Part shown: positions 25,827 to 33,725 of the stretch, piece after piece
Position numbering within the stretch: position 1 is the first letter of the stretch
How the letters are laid out: each line of letters starts with the position of its first letter
Origin: Pseudomonas sp. QS1027
Lineage (GTDB): Bacteria > Pseudomonadota > Gammaproteobacteria > Pseudomonadales > Pseudomonadaceae
Length of the DNA stretch: 64,000 nucleotides
Direction: 5' to 3'
NCBI RefSeq assembly: GCF_002814235.1
Contig: NZ_PHSU01000033.1
Coordinates: forward strand, 248,001-312,000
Notes under the pieces: generated by a model
Told to the model about the DNA's origin: nothing
Databases searched by the model: none
The model's input: only the letters and a program-made list of their open reading frames with translations
Made by a program: the position numbers and the translations under genes

Positions 25827-25885
25827 CCGTACGAAACCTTCGCCAATGCCGAAGCCGCAGCGCGCCAAAAGGTTTGAGGGTACGG
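25827..25885. repeat. imperfect inverted repeat between hcp and vgrG
   Basis: CCGTACGAAACCTT at 25827-25840 pairs with AAGGTTT (25869-25875) and GTACGG (25880-25885) across about 28 bases, with a small inner CTTCG/CGAAG stem. It would form an RNA stem in the hcp-vgrG transcript. It may set the ratio of the abundant Hcp to the rarer VgrG; this is inference. Confidence 0.5.
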
Positions 25886-25927
25886 TGGACGGCGCCGTCG
25901 GCGAGGCCGAACGACGCCAAAGGGCAA

Positions 25928-26443
25928 TCAGATCACCGGGGCTCGCCAGTCATCGGAGGCGGAGGTGCCTGCAACTTCGTGGGTCCAGGTGATCTTGCGG
26001 TAGCTGAAGAACACGTCCTCCAGATGGGTGAAGTGGGCATGGTCAGGGTCCTGGCAGTTGGGCATGCGCGATTTCACGTCGACGACGATGGCGTCCTCCA
26101 GCTCGATGGTGAAGTAGTGCTCCTGGGTGCCGGAGGAGGAGGTGCGGTACCACTCCAGACGGCATTTGGTCAGCTTTTCCCCGCTGGTCAGGGCGCTGAA
26201 AATCAGCGGCGAGGATTTGTCGAAGACCTTGCTGATCATCAGCGGCTGGTGCACACGCTGGCCGGTCGGTTGCCCTGACTGCGGGTCGCGGGGGATGGTG
26301 ACATCGTGGGCGAAACCCTGGACCAGGATCTGGTCTTCATGACCTTCCTGGTAGATGTTTCCGACCGAGTCCTGGGTAAAAGTGCCGGCAGTGATCAGGC
26401 CTTGCTTGGTGCCTTGCAAGGTCAGGTAGGCAGGTGTTGGCAT
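25928..26443 (-). CDS. hcp: type VI secretion tube protein Hcp (copy 1)
   Basis: 171 residues, full length. Hcp hexamers stack to form the T6SS inner tube. Marks: ITAGTFTQDSVGNIYQEGHEDQILVQGF, PRDPQSGQPTGQRVHQPL, KVFDKSSPLIFSALTSGE and the tail DDWRAPVI. It is very close along its whole length to the second Hcp at 54715. AAGGA lies upstream of the ATG. It heads the vgrG-DUF4123-rhs-immunity group, 140 bases before vgrG. Confidence 0.97.
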   Translation of the reverse strand: MPTPAYLTLQGTKQGLITAGTFTQDSVGNIYQEGHEDQILVQGFAHDVTIPRDPQSGQPTGQRVHQPLMISKVFDKSSPLIFSALTSGEKLTKCRLEWYRTSSSGTQEHYFTIELEDAIVVDVKSRMPNCQDPDHAHFTHLEDVFFSYRKITWTHEVAGTSASDDWRAPVI

Positions 26444-26770
26444 GGATGAATTCCTTGTCCGAAGAGGTGCTGTTTGCCATCAAGGGAAACTCGATGGGTT
26501 CGCAGGTCTACAGATCAAGAGTTGTGCCTGTTCTTTGATTATTGTTTTAAAACAGTCAGTTATTTCTGTTTTCTCGAAATTTTCTAGATTTAAAGGGCGT
26601 TTCTTCAGGAAAAGTGCGCAAGGTGTTGCGCAGGCATGAGCAGGAAATTGCCTGGGTGGTTGGAGGCCTTGTATAGCGGGCATTGTGGGGCTGGAGGGGG
26701 CGTTTTCAAGGCAGGGGATGGGACAAAAGTTGCGCAGTCCTGAAACAGGGTCCTGAGCACACCACCCACT
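26444..26770. other. AT-richer leader upstream of hcp copy 1
   Basis: About 330 bases that include a sigma-54-like element (26515-26529) and an AT-rich stretch (26530-26600). No gene is supported; the open frames here have no ribosome binding site or family-like sequence. Confidence 0.5.
26515..26529 (-). promoter_or_regulatory. sigma-54-like promoter element of hcp copy 1 (weak)
   Basis: The minus strand reads AGGCACAACTCTTGA, compared with the sigma-54 consensus TGGCAC-N5-TTGC. GG and the -12 block are ten bases apart, but the final GC is GA. It ends about 70 bases before the hcp ATG. The better match in front of hcp copy 2 supports it. Confidence 0.35.
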
Positions 26771-26856
26771 CTGTAGGAACCGGCTTGCTGGCGATGAGGC
26801 CAGCAAGTCCTGCATCGCCTGACCGGTCGCTATCGCCAGCAAGCCGGCTCCTACAA
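26771..26856. repeat. REP/BIME-type paired inverted repeat, second copy
   Basis: CTGTAGGAACCGGCTTGCTG at the left and CAGCAAGCCGGCTCCTACA at the right flank about 40 bases. The arms match the copy at 9696-9783. It lies just beyond the stop of the outer-membrane channel gene. Confidence 0.85.
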
Positions 26857-26875
26857 GGGATCGCGTTCAGCTTGC

Positions 26876-28294
26876 TCAGCCCTGGGCACTCCAACCGCCA
26901 CCCAATGCAGTCATCAGGCCGATGCTGGCCTGCAACTGTCGGGTCTGCAACGCCTGCAACTGCCGCTGGGTCTGCAACGCCGCTGTCTGCGCCGTCACCA
27001 CGTCGAGGTAGTTCACCGCCCCGGCCTGGTAGCTGTTCATGGCCAGGGTCTGGGTGTTCTGCGCCGCATTCACCGCCGCCTGCTCATCCAGGGCTTCGCG
27101 CTGCAAGTCACGCAGTTGCGCCAGGTTGTCCTCGACTTCGCGTACCGCGCGCAAGACCTGGCTGCGGTAATGGGCTGAAGCCTCGTCGAATTCGGCCTTG
27201 GCCTGATGCTCCTGGGCACTGAGACGCCCACCATCGAAAATCGGCAGGTTGACCAGCGGCCCCAATGCCCAATAGCGATTGCCCGTCGACAGCAGGCTGC
27301 CGCTGCCCTGGGTCTGGCCGCCGAGCAGGCCGGTCAGGCTGAAGTCCGGGTACCAGGCGGCCTTGGCCACGCCGATCCCGGCATTGGCGGCAAACACCCG
27401 GCGTTCCGCCGCGGCGATATCCGGACGGCGTTGCAGCAAGCCGCTGGGCAGGGCGCCGGGCACCTTGGGAATGGTCAGGATTGCCTGGGTCGGCGGCAAC
27501 TGGAAATCACTGGCCGGTTCACCCACCAGCTCGGCTATCGCGTGTTCGGCCAGGTTGCGTTGGCCGCGCACTTCGTCCAGCTGGGCCTGGGCCTCGGCCA
27601 GTTGGCTCTGGGCGCGGGTCAGGTCGAGTTCCGAGGCAATCTGGCCCTGGTAGCGGTCACGGGTCAGTTGCAGCGCCTGGGTGTAGTCATCCAGGGAACT
27701 GGCGAGGATCCGGCTCTGGGCGTCCAGGCCATTGAGCTGGATATACAAGGTTGCCAACTGTTGTTGCAGGCTCAGGCGCGCCACCGCCAGGTCGTCGCCG
27801 GAGGCCTGGGCCTGGGCATCGCCGGCGGCCACCTGGTTGCGAATCCGTCCCCACAGGTCGAGGTCGAAGTTCAGCGTGAAACCCGCGGTATTGCTGTTGT
27901 ACACCGCCGGCTGGGTGCTACCGCGCAACGGGCGATTGTCCGATTGGCGCTGGCGCAGGGGCTGCGCACTGGCGGTGATCTGCGGGAACAGCCCGGCATG
28001 CAGCTGGCTCGCATAGGCCTGGGCGCCGTCGTAGTGCGCCAGGGCGGCGGCCAGGTCCGGGTTGGCCTTGAGCAGGCGCTGCTGCAGTTCGTTGAGGTGT
28101 GAGTCCTGGAACAGCGACCACCATTGCTCCGACAGCTTGTCGCCCGGTTGTGCCAGGTGCCACGGACCGTCGCTGGTCTGCTCGCGATAGTGCTCCGGCA
28201 AGTCGAGTTGCGGCGGCTTGTAGGTCGGCGCGAGGGAGCAGCCCTGCAAGGTCGCGATCAAGAGCCAGGCGCTGCGCTTAAGCCTTGGGGACAT
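26876..28294 (-). CDS. NodT/OprM-family outer-membrane efflux lipoprotein
   Basis: 472 residues. The signal peptide ends in a lipobox (IATLQGCSLAP, lipidated Cys near residue 19). Two OEP (TolC-like) repeats follow: ALAHYDGAQAYASQLHAGLFPQ in the first and ERRVFAANAGIGVAKAAWYPDFSLTGLLGG in the second. It would be the outer-membrane exit channel of the tripartite pump encoded by the two overlapping genes upstream. The ATG overlaps the end of the adaptor gene by 17 bases. Confidence 0.9.
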   Translation of the reverse strand: MSPRLKRSAWLLIATLQGCSLAPTYKPPQLDLPEHYREQTSDGPWHLAQPGDKLSEQWWSLFQDSHLNELQQRLLKANPDLAAALAHYDGAQAYASQLHAGLFPQITASAQPLRQRQSDNRPLRGSTQPAVYNSNTAGFTLNFDLDLWGRIRNQVAAGDAQAQASGDDLAVARLSLQQQLATLYIQLNGLDAQSRILASSLDDYTQALQLTRDRYQGQIASELDLTRAQSQLAEAQAQLDEVRGQRNLAEHAIAELVGEPASDFQLPPTQAILTIPKVPGALPSGLLQRRPDIAAAERRVFAANAGIGVAKAAWYPDFSLTGLLGGQTQGSGSLLSTGNRYWALGPLVNLPIFDGGRLSAQEHQAKAEFDEASAHYRSQVLRAVREVEDNLAQLRDLQREALDEQAAVNAAQNTQTLAMNSYQAGAVNYLDVVTAQTAALQTQRQLQALQTRQLQASIGLMTALGGGWSAQG

Positions 28295-29441
28295 GTTGGC
28301 CTCCGGCGTCGGCGAGTTTCACCGGGTCGCCTTCGCGCAGGGCGTCCGGCGGGTTGTCGATCACGGTGTCGGCGGGTTTCAGGCCCTGGTCGATGACCAG
28401 GCGTTCACCCAGGTCCAGGCCGATGTGGATGTCGCGCAGGTGCACATGGGACTGGGCGTCCAGCACGGCCACCTGGGTGCCCTGGGCACGGAAGATCAGG
28501 GCGCTGGCGGGAATGCTGACGCCATGGGTGTCCGCCGGGATCGGCAGGGTCGCTTCGGCATAGTCGCCCGGCAGCAGGACGTTGTCCGGGTTCTCGGCGA
28601 CGAACTGCGCCAGCAGGGTGCCGGAGCGCGAGTCGATGGCGGTGGAGTTGCCCAGCAGTTTGGCGTTGAACTGCTGGCCCGGGTGTTCCGGCACCGTCAG
28701 TTTCACCTCGAGACCGGGATGGATCACGCTGGCGTAGTTCTGCGGGATCGGCACGTAGAGCCGCAGTTGGTGGGTGTCGGCGATGTCGAAGAGCTCCGGA
28801 TCGCTGTCGTTGTCGGCCTTGATCAACTGGCCGATATCGGTGTTACGGGCAGTGATGGTGCCGGCGAAGGGCGCGCGAATGGTCTTGTACGCTTCCAGGG
28901 CCGACAGCCGCGCGTAGTCGGCGGCGGCGGCTTCGACATTGGCCTTGGCCGCGTCGGCGTTGGAGCTTTTTTCATCGGCTTCCTGGCGCGACACCGAATG
29001 GGTCTCCACCAGGTTTCGCCAACGGGTGGCGGTGGTCCCGGCCAGGCGCGCGTTGGCCTGTTCCTGCACCAGATGGGCATGGGCCTGGGCGACCTGCTGG
29101 TCGAGGTCCGGGCTGTCGATTTCGGCGAGTATCTGGCCGGCCTTGACCTGGCTGCCGATGTCGGTTTTCCAGTCTTTAAGGTAGCCGCTGACCCGCGCAT
29201 GGATCGGCGCCTTGCTCCAGGCTTCCAGGTGGGCCGGCAGGCGCAGGGTGTCGCCGGCGGCGTTCTGCGCCGGCTTGAAGACGCTGACCATGGGGATGGC
29301 GGCGCTTTCGGTCCAGGCGGTCACGGATTTTTCGTGGCGGGTTCGCGCGGCAATCCCGTTGGCGACCAGCAAGGCGGCCAGGGTCAGACCGCCGACGCCC
29401 ATGTAAAGCAGGCGTTTGCCCGAAGGTTTGCGATCAGTCAT
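28278..29441 (-). CDS. RND efflux periplasmic adaptor (membrane fusion protein)
   Basis: 387 residues. An N-terminal membrane anchor (YMGVGGLTLAALLVANGI, residues 13-30) is followed by the HlyD lipoyl half (VSGYLKDWKTDIGSQVKAGQILAEI), an alpha-hairpin and the barrel half (IRAPFAGTITARNTDIGQLI). It bridges the RND pump and the outer-membrane channel. Its start overlaps the RND gene by 8 bases. Confidence 0.9.
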   Translation of the reverse strand: MTDRKPSGKRLLYMGVGGLTLAALLVANGIAARTRHEKSVTAWTESAAIPMVSVFKPAQNAAGDTLRLPAHLEAWSKAPIHARVSGYLKDWKTDIGSQVKAGQILAEIDSPDLDQQVAQAHAHLVQEQANARLAGTTATRWRNLVETHSVSRQEADEKSSNADAAKANVEAAAADYARLSALEAYKTIRAPFAGTITARNTDIGQLIKADNDSDPELFDIADTHQLRLYVPIPQNYASVIHPGLEVKLTVPEHPGQQFNAKLLGNSTAIDSRSGTLLAQFVAENPDNVLLPGDYAEATLPIPADTHGVSIPASALIFRAQGTQVAVLDAQSHVHLRDIHIGLDLGERLVIDQGLKPADTVIDNPPDALREGDPVKLADAGGQHVPKA

Positions 29442-32400
29442 GGGTGTTTTCTCCAGCTACGGCGCGAATAGGTTGGCGACCATGCACCAGGCTGAACACC
29501 ACGGGGACGAACAGCAGGGTGGCAGTGGTCGCCAGGATCAGACCGCCGATCACGGCGCGTCCGAGAGGGGCGTTCTGTTCTTCGGAAAGGGCCAGCGGCA
29601 ACATGCCGATGATCATCGCCAGGGCGGTCATGCAGACCGGACGGAAACGGGTGTAGCCGGCTTCCAGGGCAGCCTTGAGGGCGTCGCCGTGTTCGGCCAG
29701 GCGTTCGCGACAGAAGCTCACCACCAGGATCGAGTTGGCGGTGGCCACCCCCATGCAGAGGATGGCCCCGGTCAGGGCCGGCACCGACAGCGAGGTGCCA
29801 CTGAGGAACAGCATCCAGACGATCCCGGCGAGGGCCGCGGGCAGGGCGGTGATGATCACGAACGGGTCGACCCAGGACTGGAAGTTGACCACGATCAGCA
29901 GATAGATCAGCACCACCGCGCCGAGCAGGCCGAAGCTCAGGCCGCCGAAGGCTTCATGCAGGGCGTCGATCTGCCCGTGCAGGCTGACAATCGCGCCCTT
30001 TGGCCGCAAGGACGAGGCATCGTCGAGGATCTTCTGGATGTCATGGGCCACCGCGCCGAGGTCTCGGCCTTGCACGCTGGCGTAGATGTCCAGGGTCGGC
30101 TGGATGTTGTAGTGGGTCACCACCGCCGGGCTCTGCACCCGATTGATGGTCGCCAGGCCGCCGAGGATCTGCGACTGGCCGTTGCTACCGGTGACCGGCA
30201 GTGCTTCCAGTGATGGCAAGCTGTCCAGGCGGTATTGCGGAGTGGCCGCGACCACGCCGTAGGACACGCCGTTGGCCGGGTTGAGCCAGAAGGTCGGTGC
30301 CACCTGGGAGCTGCCCGCCAGGGAGGCGACCATGCTGTTGGTGACGTCACGCTCGGTGATGCCCAGGCCCTTGGCGCGCATGCGGTCGACCTTCACTTCA
30401 AGCGACGGGTAGCCGACCGATTGCTGGATCCGCAGGTCGGCGATCCCCGGTACGTGTTGCAGGCGTCTTTGCAGTTCGAGGGCGAAGACGCGGTTTTCCT
30501 CGGCGCTGCGTCCGGAGATTTTCACGTCCAGTGGAGCCGGTGCGCCGAAGTTGAGGATCTGGCTGCTGATATCCGCCGGGAGGAAGGCGAACTGGCTGCC
30601 GGGGAAGCTTTCCGGCAAGGCCGTGCGCAGCTTTTTCACGTAGTCGGCGGTGGGCTGGTGATCGGCCTTGAGGGTTACCTGGATATCGCCGTCCTGCGGA
30701 CCGATGGTGCCGCTGCTGCTGTAGGCCATGTCGATACCGCTCAACGGAATACCGATGTTGTCGACGATGTTGTCCAGTTCCTCGGCGGGAATCACCTCGC
30801 GGATCCGCGCTTCGATACGGTCGAAGGTCGCGGCGCTTTCCTCGATCCGGGTACCCAGTGGCAGGCGTACATGCAGGGCCAGGGCGCCGGCGTCGGTAGC
30901 GGGGAAGAAGTCTTCGCCCAGGCTCGGCAGCAGGCTGAAGGAGGCCAGCACGCAGGCCAGGAAACCCAACAGGAAACGCTTGCGGCAACCCAGCGCCAGG
31001 GTCAGCAGTCCGTGATACACATCGCGCACCGTCGAGAAGCCGCGTTCAAAACCCTGCTGGAAATTCAGTGCGCCTTGCAGCAGGCGATTGCGTGGCTTGC
31101 GGTGCTGTTCACCTTCGTGATGGTTGATGAATTCATCTTCGGGATGATGACCGCTGCCGCCCTCGACCACATGGGGCTTGAGCAGGAACATCGCCAGGGT
31201 CGGTACCAGGGTCCGCGAGAGGAGGAAGGAGCTGGCCATGGCGAAGATCACCGCCAGGGCCATTGGCCGGAACAGGAAGCCGGCGATACCTTGCAGCATG
31301 AACATCGGCACGAACACGATGCAGATACACAGCAGCGAGACGAACGCCGGACCGACGATCTGTTTCGCGCCGTCGAGGATCGCGTCGTTGACCGCCTTGC
31401 CCTGTTCCAGGTGCCAGTTGATGTTCTCGATGGTCACCGTCGCATCGTCCACCAGGATCCCCACCGCCAGCGCCAGCCCGCCGAGGGTCATGACGTTGAG
31501 GGTCTGGCCGGTGGCGGCCAGCAGGGCGATGGCCGAGAGCACCGCCAATGGAATCGAGGCGGTGATGATCAGGGTCGAGCGCCAGCTGCCGAGGAACAGC
31601 AGGATCATCGCACTGGTCAGCAGGGCCGCGATGATGCCTTCGCGGGCCACGCTGCCCACCGACTGCTTGACGAACACCGAGGCGTCGCCCAGCAGCGAAG
31701 TCTTGAGCTCCGGCGGCAGGGTTTCATTGATCAGCGGCAGCATGTTGCGGATGTTGTCGACGATCGACAGGGTGGAGATATTGCCGTTCTTCATCGCCGG
31801 CATCAGCACCGCGCGGCGGCCATCGACCCGCACGATGTTGGTCTGCGGCGGCGAGCCGTCACGCACGTGGGCCACCTGGCCGATGGTGATCAGGGCGCCG
31901 TCGACGGTCTTGATCGGCAGGTCGTTGAGTTCCTCGATGATTTTCGGGCTGTTGTTCAGCAGCACGGTGTATTCGTAGGGGCCGAGTTTGGCGGTACCCA
32001 CCGGAATGATCTGGTTCTGCGCGGCCAGGGCATTGCCCACATCCTGCGCCGAGAGGCCCTTGGCGGCCAGCGCCTGGGGATCGAGGTCGAGGGTGATCTG
32101 GCGTTGCTTGCCGCCCATCGGCGTTGGAATCGCCAAGCCCGGAACGGAGGTCAGGGGCAGGCGGATATTGTTCTGCACCAGGTCACGAATCTTCGCTTCC
32201 GACAGCGTCGGACTGGAAAACGCCATCTGCAGGATCGGCACCGTCGAGGCGCTGTAGTTGAGGATCAGCGGCGGGGTGATCCCCGGCGGCATTTGCTTGA
32301 GCACGGTCTGCGAGACCGCGGTCACCTGGGCGTTGGCGGTGCGGATGTCCACTCCCGGCTGAAAGAAGATCTTGACGATGCCCATGCCCGGCAACGATTG

Positions 32401-32652
32401 CGACTCGATGTGTTCGATGTCGTTGACCGTGGAGCTCAAGGAGCGTTCGTAGGTGTAGATCACCCGGCCGGCCATGTCCTCGGGGGACAGGCCGTTGTAT
32501 TGCCAGACCACTGCGACCACCGGGATACCGATGTCGGGAAACACGTCGGTGGGGGTACGCAGGGCCGCCAGCGGCCCGATGATGCAGATGAATATCGCCA
32601 ACACGATAAACGTGTAGGGCTTGAGCAGTGCGGTCTTTACCAGCCCGAGCAT
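29434..32652 (-). CDS. RND efflux transporter permease
   Basis: 1072 residues, normal AcrB-superfamily length, with twelve helices and two large periplasmic loops. The twin Asp of the proton relay is present in TM4 (GILVDDATVTIEN). The TM10 lysine of AcrB is not seen; the aligned stretch is GVATANSILVVSF. A His-rich loop (GHHPEDEF, NHHEGEQH) lies at about residues 492-525. The start at 32652 (MLGLVKTALLKPYTF) fits the family. The order permease-adaptor-channel differs from the common adaptor-first order. Its substrate cannot be told, and no regulator is adjacent. Confidence 0.9.
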   Translation of the reverse strand: MLGLVKTALLKPYTFIVLAIFICIIGPLAALRTPTDVFPDIGIPVVAVVWQYNGLSPEDMAGRVIYTYERSLSSTVNDIEHIESQSLPGMGIVKIFFQPGVDIRTANAQVTAVSQTVLKQMPPGITPPLILNYSASTVPILQMAFSSPTLSEAKIRDLVQNNIRLPLTSVPGLAIPTPMGGKQRQITLDLDPQALAAKGLSAQDVGNALAAQNQIIPVGTAKLGPYEYTVLLNNSPKIIEELNDLPIKTVDGALITIGQVAHVRDGSPPQTNIVRVDGRRAVLMPAMKNGNISTLSIVDNIRNMLPLINETLPPELKTSLLGDASVFVKQSVGSVAREGIIAALLTSAMILLFLGSWRSTLIITASIPLAVLSAIALLAATGQTLNVMTLGGLALAVGILVDDATVTIENINWHLEQGKAVNDAILDGAKQIVGPAFVSLLCICIVFVPMFMLQGIAGFLFRPMALAVIFAMASSFLLSRTLVPTLAMFLLKPHVVEGGSGHHPEDEFINHHEGEQHRKPRNRLLQGALNFQQGFERGFSTVRDVYHGLLTLALGCRKRFLLGFLACVLASFSLLPSLGEDFFPATDAGALALHVRLPLGTRIEESAATFDRIEARIREVIPAEELDNIVDNIGIPLSGIDMAYSSSGTIGPQDGDIQVTLKADHQPTADYVKKLRTALPESFPGSQFAFLPADISSQILNFGAPAPLDVKISGRSAEENRVFALELQRRLQHVPGIADLRIQQSVGYPSLEVKVDRMRAKGLGITERDVTNSMVASLAGSSQVAPTFWLNPANGVSYGVVAATPQYRLDSLPSLEALPVTGSNGQSQILGGLATINRVQSPAVVTHYNIQPTLDIYASVQGRDLGAVAHDIQKILDDASSLRPKGAIVSLHGQIDALHEAFGGLSFGLLGAVVLIYLLIVVNFQSWVDPFVIITALPAALAGIVWMLFLSGTSLSVPALTGAILCMGVATANSILVVSFCRERLAEHGDALKAALEAGYTRFRPVCMTALAMIIGMLPLALSEEQNAPLGRAVIGGLILATTATLLFVPVVFSLVHGRQPIRAVAGENTHD

Positions 32653-32871
32653 GCCTGAACCTCCGGGGAGTGGAATTGCAAACACCGGCAGTCTTGCGTC
32701 TGGAACTTAACGTTTAGCTTTCACCAACATGAAGGATCTTTTAGATAAGGACTGAAAATCCCTTCATGTGTGTTCATTTGTACAAAAGCCTCTAGTTCGC
32801 CACTCTTCGTCTCGATTAGACGGATTTTCCGTCCAGCGATAAAGCACTTGAATATGAGAGGAATTCATTCA
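32653..32871. other. divergent promoter region, RND operon / lipoproteins
   Basis: 219 bases. CTTAACGTTTAG at 32706-32717, an imperfect palindrome, lies about 55 bases upstream of the RND start and could be a repressor site. Nothing else is clear. Confidence 0.3.
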
Positions 32872-33276
32872 ATGACCCTTAAACCGCTGATGTTGATTTC
32901 GACCCTTGGACTGGTTTGCCTGCTGTCTGCCTGCGCCGCGCCGCAGCCCAAGGCTGACCCGAGCGAAGCCTGGATCGGCCTGGGGCAGGGGTCGAGCGAC
33001 GACCTGCTGGCAGAGCGTGTGGATGGCAAGCGCGTCGACGACGGCCGTTACTTCGAAGTGGCACCGGGCAAGCACGATCTGAAAGTGCTCCTGGTCCAGG
33101 GCGCCAACGGTAATTCCGACCAGCCCGAGTGCAGCGGCCAGGTGGAATACGACCAGTTCAAGGCTGGCAAGCGCTATCACCTGGTGGAGTCGGGATCCGG
33201 CGTCAATGTTGGGGCTGAACTGGTGAACGACCACGGCGTGACCGTGGCCCAGTCCAGGAAGTTTTCCTGCATTTAA
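32872..33276 (+). CDS. small lipoprotein, first of a tandem pair
   Basis: 134 residues. A signal peptide ends in the lipobox LLSAC (Cys near residue 20). The mature part begins with KADPSEAWIGLG and contains VDDGRYFEVAPGKHDLKVLLV and DQFKAGKRYHLVES, looking like a small beta-rich domain with two cysteines (ECSGQV, FSCI) that could form a disulfide. The family is not recognised. The ATG at 32872 is preferred; an in-frame ATG at 32854 is possible. A clear paralogue follows 38 bases downstream. Confidence 0.8.
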   Translation: MTLKPLMLISTLGLVCLLSACAAPQPKADPSEAWIGLGQGSSDDLLAERVDGKRVDDGRYFEVAPGKHDLKVLLVQGANGNSDQPECSGQVEYDQFKAGKRYHLVESGSGVNVGAELVNDHGVTVAQSRKFSCI

Positions 33277-33314
33277 CCGCTGACAGTTTTTTTCATCTTT
33301 TGAGGTAGAACACC

Positions 33315-33725
33315 ATGACATTCAAACCCCTGATGCTGATTCCGACCCTGGGCCTGGCTTTTCTGCTCTCCGCGTGTGCCGGCCCGATGCCGAAGGCGGA
33401 TCCGAGCGAAGCCTGGATCGGTCTGCAAAATGAAGCGCCGAACGACATGCTCGCCGAGAAGGTCGATGGCCAGAAAATCGATGATGGGCGTTTCTTCGAA
33501 GTGCCACCTGGCGCCCACAAGCTGGACGTGATGCTGGTGGAGATGCCGTGGGGCGATGGCAACCAGCAGGACTGCTCGGGGGAAGTCAGCTTCAACCAGT
33601 TCAAGGCCGGCGAGCACTACAAGCTGGTGGAGTCGAGCCTGGGCCAGGAAGTCAACGCCCGCCTGATGGATTCCCATGGCAAGCAAGTCGCCGAGACCGG
33701 CGACTTCCAGTGCCTGCCGGGTTAA
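33315..33725 (+). CDS. small lipoprotein, second of a tandem pair
   Basis: 136 residues, the paralogue of the preceding gene: same lipobox (LLSAC), the same PKADPSEAWIGL, then DDGRFFEVPPGAHKLDVMLVE, QFKAGEHYKLVES and two matching cysteines (DCSGEV, FQCLPG). By eye more than half the positions are identical, so it arose by tandem duplication. AGGT lies upstream of the ATG. The stop overlaps the stop of the convergent TPR gene. Function unknown; an envelope role is expected from the lipid anchor. Confidence 0.8.
   Translation: MTFKPLMLIPTLGLAFLLSACAGPMPKADPSEAWIGLQNEAPNDMLAEKVDGQKIDDGRFFEVPPGAHKLDVMLVEMPWGDGNQQDCSGEVSFNQFKAGEHYKLVESSLGQEVNARLMDSHGKQVAETGDFQCLPG

Noticed and set aside
30235..32658. 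A plus-strand open frame of 807 codons
   Set aside because: Antisense to the RND permease, with composition (many His, Asp, Arg, Gln) typical of a frame shadow.
32706..32717. CTTAACGTTTAG as an operator for the RND operon
   Set aside because: The palindrome is short, has a mismatch, and no regulator gene is adjacent; too weak to call.
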